A stretch of 64,000 bases of DNA from Victivallis lenta (lineage in GTDB: Bacteria; Verrucomicrobiota; Lentisphaeria; Victivallales; Victivallaceae): positions 124,001 through 188,000 of the forward strand of contig NZ_VUNS01000001.1 of NCBI RefSeq assembly GCF_009695545.1. The letters are read 5' to 3'. This document shows, piece by piece, positions 16,146-24,256 of this stretch. The notes under the pieces are model-generated. The model had not been told where the DNA came from, did no database searches, and saw only the letters and a list, made by a program, of their open reading frames with translations. Position 1 is the first letter of the stretch; every line of letters starts with the position of its first letter. The translations under genes were made by a program, and so were the position numbers.

Positions 16146-17411
16146 TTATTCCCACTCGATCGTCCCCGGCGGCTTCGCCGTGATGTCGTAAACCACGCGG
16201 TTCACGCCGTCGACTTCGCGGACGATCCGCTCCATCATGGTCTCGAGGAGCTCCCACGGCAGGCGCACGACCTGCGCGGTCACTGCGTCGACACTGTTGA
16301 TCGAACGGATCGCGATAACGTAATCGTACGAACGCTGCCCGTTCTTGATGCCGACCGTCTTGACCGGCACGAAGATCGCGAAAGTCTGCCAGGTCTTGTG
16401 ATACCAGCCGGCCCTGGTCAGCTCCTCGGTCACGATCGCGTCGGCTTCACGGAGCATATGCAGCGTGTCGCGCTCGATCGGGCCGACGTGCCGGACACCG
16501 AGCGACGGCCCCGGGAACGGATGACGGTCGATGAGCTCCGACGGCAGCCCGAGCAGCCGCCCGACCTGACGAACTTCGTCCTTGAACAGCCGCTCGACCG
16601 GCTCGACCAGCTTGAACTTCATATTCTTCGGGAGACCGCCGACGTTGTGGTGGCTCTTGATGACGCCGTTCGGATTGCCGTCGAGCGGAATGCTCTCGAG
16701 AATATCCGGGTAGATCGTCCCCTGCCCGAGGAACGGAGCGTCGACCTTGGCCGCCGCCTCGGCGAAGACCTCGATGAACTCCTTGCCGATGATCTTGCGC
16801 TTCTGCTCCGGATCGGCGACGCCCTTGAGTTTGTCGAGAAAACGGTCCGACGCATCGATATAGCAGAGGTTCATATCGAAGTTCCGGGCGAAAATCTCCT
16901 GCACGAGTTCGGGCTCGTTCTTGCGCAGCAGCCCGTGGTTCACGAAAACGCAGGTCAGCTGCCTGCCGATCGCCTTGTGGATCAGCGCGGCGACGACCGA
17001 GGAGTCGACACCGCCGGACAGACCGAGCACGACCTTCGCGCTGCCGACCTGGCGGCGGATGTCGGCCACGGCTTCGTCGATGAACTTCTCCATCGTCCAG
17101 CTGCCGTGGCAGCCGCACTGACAGCAGAATGCGACGGCGGCGTCCACGTCGCCGGTTCCGGTGCCGGAGGTCAGGTCGAGGATCGGCAGCTTCAGCGCTT
17201 CGAATTTTTCGCGCGCGCCGGGGCGCTCCGGCGTACCGGCGTCGGCGCAGAGGATCAGCCCGACCGGCTTCTCCTCCATCACGCGCTCGGCCGGAACGGT
17301 ATAAGGCATGACCATCGTGTAGATGTGACGGTCACGGATCGAGCGGGCGAACTTCTGGATGTCTTCGCATCCGAAGTTGACCAGCACGATGGTTTCCGGG
17401 GTTTGCTTCAT
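16146..17411 (-). CDS. guaA: GMP synthase with eroded glutaminase domain
   Basis: The product converts XMP to GMP. The ATP-pyrophosphatase and C-terminal dimerisation domains are intact: SGGVDSS P-loop at 132-138, FVNHGLLRKNE, IKSHHNVGGLP, PFPGPSLG and the terminal YDITAKPPGTIEWE. The protein has only 421 residues against about 515-525 for usual GuaA. The missing part is the glutaminase core. The first ~77 residues align with the start of a class I amidotransferase domain (IVLVNFG...FARSIRDRHIYTMVMPY). After KLPILDL, however, the sequence jumps to CGCHGSWTMEKF, with no catalytic CYGMQ loop and no His/Glu pair. It should therefore use free ammonia or a partner glutaminase. The upstream in-frame extension is not used: AGGAG lies 6 nt before 17411. 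Confidence 0.9.
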   Translation of the reverse strand: MKQTPETIVLVNFGCEDIQKFARSIRDRHIYTMVMPYTVPAERVMEEKPVGLILCADAGTPERPGAREKFEALKLPILDLTSGTGTGDVDAAVAFCCQCGCHGSWTMEKFIDEAVADIRRQVGSAKVVLGLSGGVDSSVVAALIHKAIGRQLTCVFVNHGLLRKNEPELVQEIFARNFDMNLCYIDASDRFLDKLKGVADPEQKRKIIGKEFIEVFAEAAAKVDAPFLGQGTIYPDILESIPLDGNPNGVIKSHHNVGGLPKNMKFKLVEPVERLFKDEVRQVGRLLGLPSELIDRHPFPGPSLGVRHVGPIERDTLHMLREADAIVTEELTRAGWYHKTWQTFAIFVPVKTVGIKNGQRSYDYVIAIRSINSVDAVTAQVVRLPWELLETMMERIVREVDGVNRVVYDITAKPPGTIEWE

Positions 17412-17451
17412 GAAATCTCCTTGCTGTTGACGTACAAAACAGAATATGAAA

Positions 17452-17480
17452 AATATACTCCGTTTTCCCGGTAAAGGCAA
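17452..17480 (-). promoter_or_regulatory. promoter of guaA
   Basis: TTGCCT (17475-17480), 17-bp spacer, TATATT (17452-17457) on the minus strand. Predicted start near 17445, leader about 34 nt. This gives guaA its own transcription separate from the PilT operon upstream. Confidence 0.5.
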
Positions 17481-17536
17481 GCGGCAAAAACCGTTTTCTC
17501 ACCATTCCGCGGCCCGGACCGGCCCACTCCTCCGGA

Positions 17537-18613
17537 TCAGATTCCGGAACGGTTGTATTTCCGCCGCACCGTATCGGGGTAGACGACGTGCGACAGCAGC
17601 GAATCGTAGCTGATGCGTCCCTGCTCGTAGAGGCGGATCAGCGACGAATCCATCGTGCACATCCCCTGCTGCGTGCCGAGCTCAAGCTGCGTGTAGAGTT
17701 TGTGCCAGTCCGCGTCGCGCATCAGGTTCCGCGACGCGAGGTCGACGGAGAGATATTCGCAGGCGAGCACCCGGCCCTTGCGGTCGACCGTCGGCAGAAG
17801 CTGCTGGGTCAGAATCCCCTGCAGAGAGTTCGCGAGCTGAACGATCACCTGCTGCTGCTGCTCGGGCGGAAACACGCCGACGATCCGTTCGACGGTCGTC
17901 ACCACGCTCGAAGTGTGCAGCGTCGCAATCACGAGGTGGCCGGTTTCGGCCGCCGTGAGGGCGGTGCCGATCGTGTCGAAATTCCGCATCTCGCCGATGC
18001 CGATCACATCCGGGTCCTGCCGCAGGATGTGCAGCAGCCCCTCGTGGAAGCTCCGCACGTCGCTGTGCAGCTCCTGCTGGACTACGAGCGACATCTTGTG
18101 GGTGTGGACATATTCGATCGGGTCTTCGATCATGATGATCTTGCCGCGGCGCCGGCTGTTGATCTGGTCGATCATGTAATTCAGCGTCGTCGTCTTGCCG
18201 GAACCGGTCGGCCCGGTGACGAGAATGAGGCCGGAAGGCCGGTCGAGCAGCCGGTCGACCGCCTCCGGCAGCCCGAGCTCCTCGCGGGTGCGCAGCTTTT
18301 CCGCGCAGGCGCGGATGGAGAGTTCCGGCGAGCCGTTCCGCAGATAGACCGAAACCCGGAACCTGCCCAGCTCCGAATGCGTGAGCGAGTAGCTGAGCGC
18401 CATCTCCTTTTCGAACGTCTCGCGCTGCGCCTCGGTCAGCGCGTCGAGCGCCAGGCGGGCCAGCGTCTCCGCGGAATACGGTTCGGCTTCGGCGAGGACG
18501 ATTTCGCCGTTGACCCGCCAGGCGGGCGGCAGCCCCGCGATCAAATGGATGTCCGAAGCGCCGAACCGGCGCGCCGTATACAGAAGGCGATCCAGCGTAA
18601 GTGGTTTGCTCAT
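17537..18613 (-). CDS. pilT: PilT-family type IV pilus retraction ATPase
   Basis: A 358-residue secretion ATPase of the PilT/VirB11 class. It has Walker A GPTGSGKT (134-141), the Asp box IEDPIEYVH, a Walker B region GIGEMRNFDT (E208) and the His box ATLHTSS. In PilT proteins these hexamers pull pilins out of the pilus base, powering twitching and DNA uptake. One deviation is the usual GEMRD motif reading GEMRN here. The glutamate needed for hydrolysis is kept. It is the last gene of a seven-gene operon that includes a Ycf46-like AAA ATPase. The operon has no pilin or assembly ATPase, though pseudopilin genes lie elsewhere in the window. The start at 18613 has AGGA in front. Confidence 0.9.
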   Translation of the reverse strand: MSKPLTLDRLLYTARRFGASDIHLIAGLPPAWRVNGEIVLAEAEPYSAETLARLALDALTEAQRETFEKEMALSYSLTHSELGRFRVSVYLRNGSPELSIRACAEKLRTREELGLPEAVDRLLDRPSGLILVTGPTGSGKTTTLNYMIDQINSRRRGKIIMIEDPIEYVHTHKMSLVVQQELHSDVRSFHEGLLHILRQDPDVIGIGEMRNFDTIGTALTAAETGHLVIATLHTSSVVTTVERIVGVFPPEQQQQVIVQLANSLQGILTQQLLPTVDRKGRVLACEYLSVDLASRNLMRDADWHKLYTQLELGTQQGMCTMDSSLIRLYEQGRISYDSLLSHVVYPDTVRRKYNRSGI

Positions 18614-18638
18614 AATTCCTGTTCCGTTCCGCTTCCGG

Positions 18639-19427
18639 CTATCTTCCGAACAGCCGCGCCCAGAAGCCGCGCGCGGCAACCGCTTTCTTCAACTCATCGG
18701 GAATCGTATAATCCGGCATCAGGGTCGAACACGCCGCCAGCGCCATCTCGGCGCCGCGCCGGTCCCCGAGCCGGAGCCGGGTCCGGGCCATCCGGAGCTG
18801 AAGCTCCCCCTTCTCCGGGTGGCGCGAAAGCACCGGGCTCAGGAATTTCATCGCCATGCCGGCCGAGGCGTCGGTATCCGCGAACAGACAGCAGTCGGCC
18901 ACCAGAACCGCCGCTTTCCACTCCTCGATTCCGCCGACCGCAAACGCCTGCTCGAAGCAGTACCCGGCATTCCGGCGCGAATAGAGAAACAGCTCCCCGC
19001 GAACGATATAGGCGAGCGCTCCGCCGCCTTTCTCCAGCGACGAATCCGAATACCCGCAGGCGCGGTCGAACTCACCGGTGCGCGCCGCCGCCAGCGCCCG
19101 CAGCGCCAGCAGATCCGGCGTCTCGCCGACCACGCCGGCGGCATTGGCGTACCAGAGCCCGGCCTCATGATATTCACCGAGTTCGATCAGCGAAAAAACC
19201 TGCCCCTGCCATGCCGGAGCGGAACCCGGATCGAGCCCGACCGCGCGCGAATACTCCTCCAGCGCGCGCTCGTAGACCGAGCGGAAAAACAGCCGGTCGC
19301 CGCGATCAAGAAAGTATTGCGCATCCTTGACCGGCTCCCCGGCGTAACACGGCTTGCCTGCATCCTTCGGGCCGCCGGAGGGCGGCTCGGGAATATCGGC
19401 AAGCTCCAGTGCGTTGAATCGTCCCAT
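18639..19427 (-). CDS. TPR-repeat protein of unknown function
   Basis: A 262-residue soluble protein made largely of tetratricopeptide-like helical pairs. These include AQYFLDRGDRLFFRSVYERALEEYSRAVGLDPGSAPAW (two stretches, about residues 36-74) and later repeats ending in LQLRMARTRLRLGDRRGAEMALAACS. No signal peptide or catalytic motif is seen. TPRs are protein-binding scaffolds, so it may tether components of the operon, which comprises PilT, the pseudo-peptidase, DUF2997/DUF1257 proteins and AAA ATPase. It lies 12 nt after the gene before it and 25 nt before pilT. Confidence 0.7.
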   Translation of the reverse strand: MGRFNALELADIPEPPSGGPKDAGKPCYAGEPVKDAQYFLDRGDRLFFRSVYERALEEYSRAVGLDPGSAPAWQGQVFSLIELGEYHEAGLWYANAAGVVGETPDLLALRALAAARTGEFDRACGYSDSSLEKGGGALAYIVRGELFLYSRRNAGYCFEQAFAVGGIEEWKAAVLVADCCLFADTDASAGMAMKFLSPVLSRHPEKGELQLRMARTRLRLGDRRGAEMALAACSTLMPDYTIPDELKKAVAARGFWARLFGR

Positions 19428-19439
19428 ATTGCTCCATTC

Positions 19440-20738
19440 TCAGTTCGAATCTGTTGGAATATACTCCGCATCCGGCGCAAGGCCAAGCGGCCTCCGGCGC
19501 CAGAACGGAAAAACCACCCGCTCGAGCCGGGCGGCGATCGCCCCCCGGCCGATGATCGCATAGTCGCGGTTCCACCCGACATTGCCGCGCTGCGTCACCG
19601 ACGGGTAAAGCAGGAATTCATCACTGCCGAGCACGGTTTCCGGCAGGTCCGGCAGCCGGTAGTCGGGGTTCAGCGGCAGAACCGCCGCGGGCGCATCGTC
19701 CACAAAGAGCCTTCCGTTCCTGATGCCTACTTTCTGGCCCGGTCCGGCCAGCAGCCGGTCGACGACATTGTCCGCGCCGTACACATAACGCCGAATTCCG
19801 ACCTGCACGATGTCGCCGGGCCGGAGTTCCCGCATCTCCCGGTCGAGCGCGACCCACTCCCCGCCGTAGAGCTCCGGCCCGCGATAGAGCGGCGCGATCA
19901 CCAGATAGTCGAGACGCCCGATCACCCGGTCGGCGGCAAAACCGTAGGAGAGGTTGTATGCCTGATAGACGAAAAGGCTCAGGACAACCGTGTAAAACAG
20001 CCTCTGCCGGTACGGATGCGACTCGAACCGGAAGATGTCGCAGATGCTGAGCGTCGGCCCGAGCGCCGCCAGCGCCAGCATCCACGGGAACCAGTCCGTC
20101 CCCAGATAAGCGACCGCCAGAGACAGCCCGAGCAGCCAGATGCCGATATAGACGAAGCCCCGGACGATCCGTTTCCGGTAAAACTGGTAATATCCCGGAA
20201 TCAGCGCGGACGGGATTCCGAGGACGGCCCGCGAAACCACGTCCCGAAACGAAAAGTCGCGCCCGTGCGGCGAGATATTCGTCGAGAAAAACGGCTGAAT
20301 CCGGTCGCCGAACAACGCATCGCAGAGACTGACGCCGTAAGCGGCCAGCGCAATGAGCATCATCCGGAGCCGAACCGATTCCGTCCCCGCGCGGAGCATG
20401 CCGCAGAGTCCGCCGCTCCACGCGGCCAGGCAAACAATGCCGAACAGCAGCCGCCCGCGGCGGAGCTGGCCGAAGCCCGGCAGCAGCAGCACAGCCAGCC
20501 AGTCGGCGACAGCCCACTCCCGTTCCGGCGTAACGACGGCCTCGCCGTTCGACTCGCGCCAGCGGAACCCCCGGCGGCGGCGCATGCGCCAGAGCAGCCG
20601 CCGCGCCCGGTCCGCCCCCTTCGCACGGGGCGGGTGCGGGTCGATCGCCGGAAGTTCGGGCGCGCGCAGCAGCTTCCCGCAGCGCACACACTTCTTCAGG
20701 TAATCCAGATTGTTGAAACCGCACTCCGGACAAAGCAT
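19440..20738 (-). CDS. zinc-ribbon membrane protein with a degenerate signal-peptidase (S26) domain
   Basis: A 432-residue protein. Residues 3-21 form a zinc ribbon (CPEC, then CVRC eleven residues on). Several hydrophobic segments follow through about residue 260. The C-terminal third looks like signal peptidase I: GGEWVALDRE, LRPGDIVQV, DNVVDRLLAGPGQKVGIRNGRLFVDD, then LGSDEFLLYPS and IIGRGAIAARLERVVFPF. These match the family order of GD.V, RGDIV, VKRVIGLPGD and the final IIGk..fPf. The catalytic Ser-Met-x-Pro motif is absent, and the catalytic lysine of VKR is aspartate (VDR), so peptidase activity is unlikely. It may be a scaffold or binding protein. Whether the homology reflects a real S26 fold needs profile searching. 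Confidence 0.65.
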   Translation of the reverse strand: MLCPECGFNNLDYLKKCVRCGKLLRAPELPAIDPHPPRAKGADRARRLLWRMRRRRGFRWRESNGEAVVTPEREWAVADWLAVLLLPGFGQLRRGRLLFGIVCLAAWSGGLCGMLRAGTESVRLRMMLIALAAYGVSLCDALFGDRIQPFFSTNISPHGRDFSFRDVVSRAVLGIPSALIPGYYQFYRKRIVRGFVYIGIWLLGLSLAVAYLGTDWFPWMLALAALGPTLSICDIFRFESHPYRQRLFYTVVLSLFVYQAYNLSYGFAADRVIGRLDYLVIAPLYRGPELYGGEWVALDREMRELRPGDIVQVGIRRYVYGADNVVDRLLAGPGQKVGIRNGRLFVDDAPAAVLPLNPDYRLPDLPETVLGSDEFLLYPSVTQRGNVGWNRDYAIIGRGAIAARLERVVFPFWRRRPLGLAPDAEYIPTDSN

Positions 20739-20750
20739 CGACAGTTCCGC

Positions 20751-20954
20751 TTACCGCTCCGTCTCCACATCGACATCGACGTCGACGCCGATTCCGGCCT
20801 GAAAATATTCGGAATCCGGCTCAAAGCCGACCTCCTGCCCGACGATTTCAGAGAGAATGTCCGCGATCTCGCGGCATCTGGTGCCGCCGAAACCGGAGAT
20901 GTCTCCGCGAACGATCCCCTCCGGAGAAATTTCGATCTCGATTTCCCGTGCCAT
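20751..20954 (-). CDS. DUF2997-like small protein
   Basis: A 67-residue acidic protein: MAREIEIEISPEGIVRGDISG, then FGGTRCREIADILSEIVG. The pattern of a short beta hairpin, G-x-x-G-x-x-C and a helix fits DUF2997. That family occurs next to DUF1257 (Ycf35-like) and Ycf46-type AAA ATPase genes in many bacteria. The same three genes are adjacent here, which supports the assignment. C-terminal residues GVDVDVDVETER form a repetitive acidic strand. The longer upstream frame overlaps the DUF1257 gene and is not used. The function is unknown. The single cysteine in a conserved place could bind metal or be modified. Confidence 0.65.
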   Translation of the reverse strand: MAREIEIEISPEGIVRGDISGFGGTRCREIADILSEIVGQEVGFEPDSEYFQAGIGVDVDVDVETER

Positions 20955-20958
20955 ACGA

Positions 20959-21471
20959 CTACTCCTCCCAGCTGCGCAGTTTGATGCGGATATTATCCTC
21001 GTCGTCAACCGTCTGTTCGACGAGCTCCATTCCGGTGCGGTTCTTCATCTCCTCGACGACCCGCGCATAGACGTACTGCTGGATCACGCGCCCGGCGAGC
21101 GTGCGGCCAAGCTCTTCGAGCTCGGCCTTCGGGTGAGAATCGCCGGTCACGCAGACCCGCATGCGGCCGCGCACGTCGCGCGAGAACCGGACCTCGATAT
21201 CGTCCTTCACAAACACCAGCTGCTGCTCGCGGCCGATCGACGCGCCGACCTCCTCGGCGTTACTGAGTTCAAGCTCGACCTCGGTGCGTACGCCGGAACC
21301 GACCTTTTCCTTCACGCCGCCGCTGACGTTCACATACTCCTTCGCGATCGTCCTGACCGTCTCGTCGACGGCGACGAAGCCCATGGCAACCAGCACAGCA
21401 CTCGCGGCCGTCGCAACCGCCGGCCACGCCGCCATCGCAATGGTCGGCGCGATAATGACAACTCCACTCAT
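20959..21471 (-). CDS. DUF1257 / Ycf35-like protein
   Basis: A 170-residue protein. The C-terminal half (about 85-170) resembles DUF1257, the family of chloroplast and cyanobacterial Ycf35: LAGRVIQQYVYARVVEEMKN followed by MELVEQTVDDEDNIRIKLRSW, close to the family's I-x-Q-x-Y-a and V-V-E-Q...G-x-I-R-L-V patterns. Residues 1-35 are unusual, being hydrophobic and alanine-rich, and may form a membrane anchor that ordinary DUF1257 proteins lack. A TTG start two codons upstream is possible; ATG at 21471 has GGAGG 8 nt upstream. It sits 12 nt after the AAA ATPase gene and 4 nt before the DUF2997 gene. Function is unknown across the family. Confidence 0.65.
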   Translation of the reverse strand: MSGVVIIAPTIAMAAWPAVATAASAVLVAMGFVAVDETVRTIAKEYVNVSGGVKEKVGSGVRTEVELELSNAEEVGASIGREQQLVFVKDDIEVRFSRDVRGRMRVCVTGDSHPKAELEELGRTLAGRVIQQYVYARVVEEMKNRTGMELVEQTVDDEDNIRIKLRSWEE

Positions 21472-21483
21472 GGCCAATCCTCC

Positions 21484-23061
21484 TTATTCCAGTTCGATTT
21501 TTCGGAGCTCGCCTTCCGGAACTTCCGGCGCACCGGTCGAAGCCGGGCGCGCCCGGCCGAGACACCAGTCGCGCAGCTTCCGGATCTCCTCCGACAGCGT
21601 CCGCGACAGCGGAACCGTCGCCGCCAGCGCCAGCATGACGTCCCCTTCCTCCAGGTCGCGCCCGGCGTAGTAGCAGTCGTACAGCGCCGCGACGACCGCC
21701 GCCTCGATTTCGGCCCCGCTGAAGCCGGCGGAAGCCTTCGACAGCGCGTCGAGGTCGAAATAGTCGGGATTCCGGTTCCGCTCGGCGATCTTCAGCCGGA
21801 AAATCTCCTTCCGCTCCGCCTCGTTCGGCAGGTCCACGAAGAAGATTTCGTCGAAACGCCCCTTGCGCAGCAGCTCGGGCGGAAGCTTCGAGATATTGTT
21901 CGCGGTTGCGATGACGAAAACCGGCGCGGTCTTTTCGGCCAGCCAGGTCAGGAGAGCGCCGAAGATGCGCGCCGAGGTGCCGCCGTCGGTGTCTCCGCCC
22001 GAACCGCCGACGCCGCCGAACGCCTTCTCGATCTCGTCGATCCAGAGAATGCACGGCGAAATTGATTCGGCCACGGCGAGCGAACGGCGCATATTCGACT
22101 CGGTCGAACCGAGCGCGCTCGAAAAGAGCCGCCCGGCGTCGAAGCGCAGCAGCGGCATCTTCCATGCCGCGGAGACGGCCTTCGCGCAGAGGCTCTTGCC
22201 GCACCCCTGCACGCCGAGGAAGAGCGCTCCCTTCGGGGCGGGCAGCCCGAAAGCACGGGCATTCTCGGTGAACGCGAACGAACGTTTCCAGAGCCACTCC
22301 TTCAGGAGATCGAGTCCGCCGATGTTCTCGAATCCCTCGGCCGCCTCGTAGTATTCGAGGATGCCGGATTTGCGGATCAGCTGCTTCTTCTCCTCGAGCA
22401 CGACCGGAACGCTCTCCGCCGAAAGGCCGCCCTGCAGCACCAGCGCGCGCGCAAACACGTTCTCGGCTTCGTTGAAGGTCAGCCCGAGCGCGGCCTGCAG
22501 CAGCGCCTCGCGCGATTCGGGCGGCAGGTCGATGACGAGCTGCGGATTGTCTCTGACTTCGGCGAGCACCTGGTCGAGCAGATCCTCCATGACCGTCAGG
22601 TCCGGCAGCGGGTAGTCGATGACCGTGACATCCTTTTCGAGATCTTCAGTCATGCACATGGTCGGTGTGATGATGATCAGCGTCTTGTAGCTGTTCTTCA
22701 GCGCGGCGGCGACTTCCCGGAGACGCCGGATCACCGCGAAATTGCGGTTTCCCATATAGGGGTGGAAATCGAAAAAGACGAAAATCGCCGGTTCGATATT
22801 CCCGATGACCCGGTCGAGAGCGGCGAGCGGGTCGCGGGTCTGCGGATCGGTCCGTCTGGCTGACTGCTCCGTGAGCCCGGCGGGAATCACGCCGGTATTG
22901 AAGCTCCAGGTGTAAACCTTCTTTTCGCGCCGCTCCGCAATGCGCTGCACATGCGCAAGGACGCGCTGTTCCTCGTACGAGACGACATTGATCACCGGGT
23001 ACCGCGCCCGGATCAGCATTTCAAGCTCGTCGCGGCGAACCGCCGGATTACCGTTAGCCAT
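21484..23061 (-). CDS. Ycf46-type AAA ATPase
   Basis: A 525-residue AAA+ protein of the Ycf46 family, conserved in plastids and cyanobacteria as well as many other bacteria. The N-terminal domain has the family opening LIRARYPVINVVSYEEQRVL and FVFFDFHPYM. The AAA module has Walker A GVQGCGKS (283-290), Walker B CILWIDEIEK (D342, E343), sensor ATANN, and LLRKGRFDEIFFVDLP with arginine fingers. Such ATPases remodel or unfold proteins; Ycf46 has been tied to CO2 use in cyanobacteria, but its substrate is not known. The gene overlaps the end of the radical SAM gene by 8 nt and is followed by DUF1257 and DUF2997 genes, the recurrent Ycf46 neighbourhood. The start has AAGGTGG about 6 nt upstream. 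Confidence 0.88.
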   Translation of the reverse strand: MANGNPAVRRDELEMLIRARYPVINVVSYEEQRVLAHVQRIAERREKKVYTWSFNTGVIPAGLTEQSARRTDPQTRDPLAALDRVIGNIEPAIFVFFDFHPYMGNRNFAVIRRLREVAAALKNSYKTLIIITPTMCMTEDLEKDVTVIDYPLPDLTVMEDLLDQVLAEVRDNPQLVIDLPPESREALLQAALGLTFNEAENVFARALVLQGGLSAESVPVVLEEKKQLIRKSGILEYYEAAEGFENIGGLDLLKEWLWKRSFAFTENARAFGLPAPKGALFLGVQGCGKSLCAKAVSAAWKMPLLRFDAGRLFSSALGSTESNMRRSLAVAESISPCILWIDEIEKAFGGVGGSGGDTDGGTSARIFGALLTWLAEKTAPVFVIATANNISKLPPELLRKGRFDEIFFVDLPNEAERKEIFRLKIAERNRNPDYFDLDALSKASAGFSGAEIEAAVVAALYDCYYAGRDLEEGDVMLALAATVPLSRTLSEEIRKLRDWCLGRARPASTGAPEVPEGELRKIELE

Positions 23062-24061
23062 TCGCACCACCTTCCACGTTCTCCCCGCCCGACAGCAGGG
23101 CATTCAACAATTGACGGACCTCGTCCGGAACGTCCTGAACGGCGATCGTGCCGTCCGGCCGCAGAATCAGTTCTCCGCTGAATCTGCCGGAATCCGATCC
23201 AACGCCCCCGGGTTCCGGATTGCAGACCGAACGGATGCGCCGGAGTCCGAGCCGCTCCACGGCCTCCCCGACCTTCTCCCACTCCCGCCGGTCGAGCGGA
23301 AGGCAGCAGCCGTCTTGGTCCGGCAGGAGCTCATTCAGGCTGACCGGCACGCCGGGCAGCTCTTCCGCCAGGAATTCGAGCGCCGGAATCGTGCAGCATT
23401 CGACATGCCCGTGCACCGGCAGCTGCCGGACGAGAAGCCGCCCGGGTTCCACGGCAAGCAGATTCCGCTTCATCGTCGGGACATAGCCGCCGAAACCGGT
23501 CAGCCGCCCGGCGCACGCATCCGCCGCGAACTTGAAATCGGCCACATAGAAGTCGACGAAACCGTCGATGACCTCGAATGCCTCGGCAGTGAACAGGAAA
23601 TCGCTGTTCCAGACCACCGGCACGCCCGACTCGAGCCGGCGGGCGACTTCGACGGCGGCCGGAAGCGAACAGCCGGGCTCGCCACCGAGCAGCTGAAGCA
23701 CGCGGATGCGGCCCTGCCGGTAAAGCCGGTCTGTCCGCGCCGCGATCTCCGCCGCATCGAACGGAACGCAGCCGGGACACCCCGGCTCCAGGAATTCGGC
23801 GTTCGAACAGTAGCGGCAGCGCAGGTTGCATCCGGCCAAATAGAGCATGCGGGCCGGATTCAGCGGAGGTTCCTCGCCATAGGTCGTGAAAAACTTCGAA
23901 ACGCGCGGTTCGGTCACGCCGCAGAATCCGGTTTCGCCTTCCGCGCGGCGCGCGCCGCAGCGGCGTTCGCACAGGCGGCACGGGCTGGCCAGTGCGGCAG
24001 CCCGGCCGCTCAGCGCCTCCCAGTCGATCGAACGCCCGATTTTCGCAATAAAATCTCTCAT
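23054..24061 (-). CDS. radical SAM protein, PflX-like activating enzyme family
   Basis: A radical S-adenosylmethionine protein of about 335 residues. The cluster motif CNLRCRYC (C-x3-C-x2-C) is clear. It is preceded by an extra cysteine-rich N-terminal block CRLCERRCG...GETGFCG, as in proteins annotated PflX or putative pyruvate formate-lyase activating enzymes. QLLGGEPG follows, corresponding to the GGEP motif that binds SAM. Members of this family have no firmly known target. Heading an operon with a Ycf46 ATPase and DUF2997/DUF1257 proteins, it may modify one of them; this is inference. The start is uncertain: ATG at 24061 or 24073, neither with a good ribosome-binding site. Confidence 0.82.
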   Translation of the reverse strand: MRDFIAKIGRSIDWEALSGRAAALASPCRLCERRCGARRAEGETGFCGVTEPRVSKFFTTYGEEPPLNPARMLYLAGCNLRCRYCSNAEFLEPGCPGCVPFDAAEIAARTDRLYRQGRIRVLQLLGGEPGCSLPAAVEVARRLESGVPVVWNSDFLFTAEAFEVIDGFVDFYVADFKFAADACAGRLTGFGGYVPTMKRNLLAVEPGRLLVRQLPVHGHVECCTIPALEFLAEELPGVPVSLNELLPDQDGCCLPLDRREWEKVGEAVERLGLRRIRSVCNPEPGGVGSDSGRFSGELILRPDGTIAVQDVPDEVRQLLNALLSGGENVEGGANG

Positions 24062-24227
24062 ATCCGTGAACATAATACACAAATTGCGAAAATGCAAATC
24101 CGGAATCACGACCGGGCCGGAAAACGGATCGGGAAAAGAATCGGCGGGGAGTGAACCGCGCGTTTCACCAACGGGTTGGAAAATACGGAGAAAACAGAAA
24201 AAAACGGAAGATACCGGTGAAAAGGGG

Positions 24228-24256
24228 TTGACAAAAAAGAAGATTTTATTTATTAT
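24228..24256 (+). promoter_or_regulatory. consensus promoter facing into the ABC operon end (antisense)
   Basis: TTGACA (24228-24233), exact 17-bp spacer, TATTAT (24251-24256) on the plus strand. Transcription would begin near 24263 and run antisense to the ABC ATPase gene. I see no rightward gene for it to serve. It overlaps the terminator hairpin below, so an AT-rich chance match is possible. Confidence 0.4.

Noticed and set aside
24072-24097. Promoter TTGCAT / TATTAT for the radical SAM operon
   Set aside because: Spacer is only 14 bp, too short for a sigma-70 promoter.
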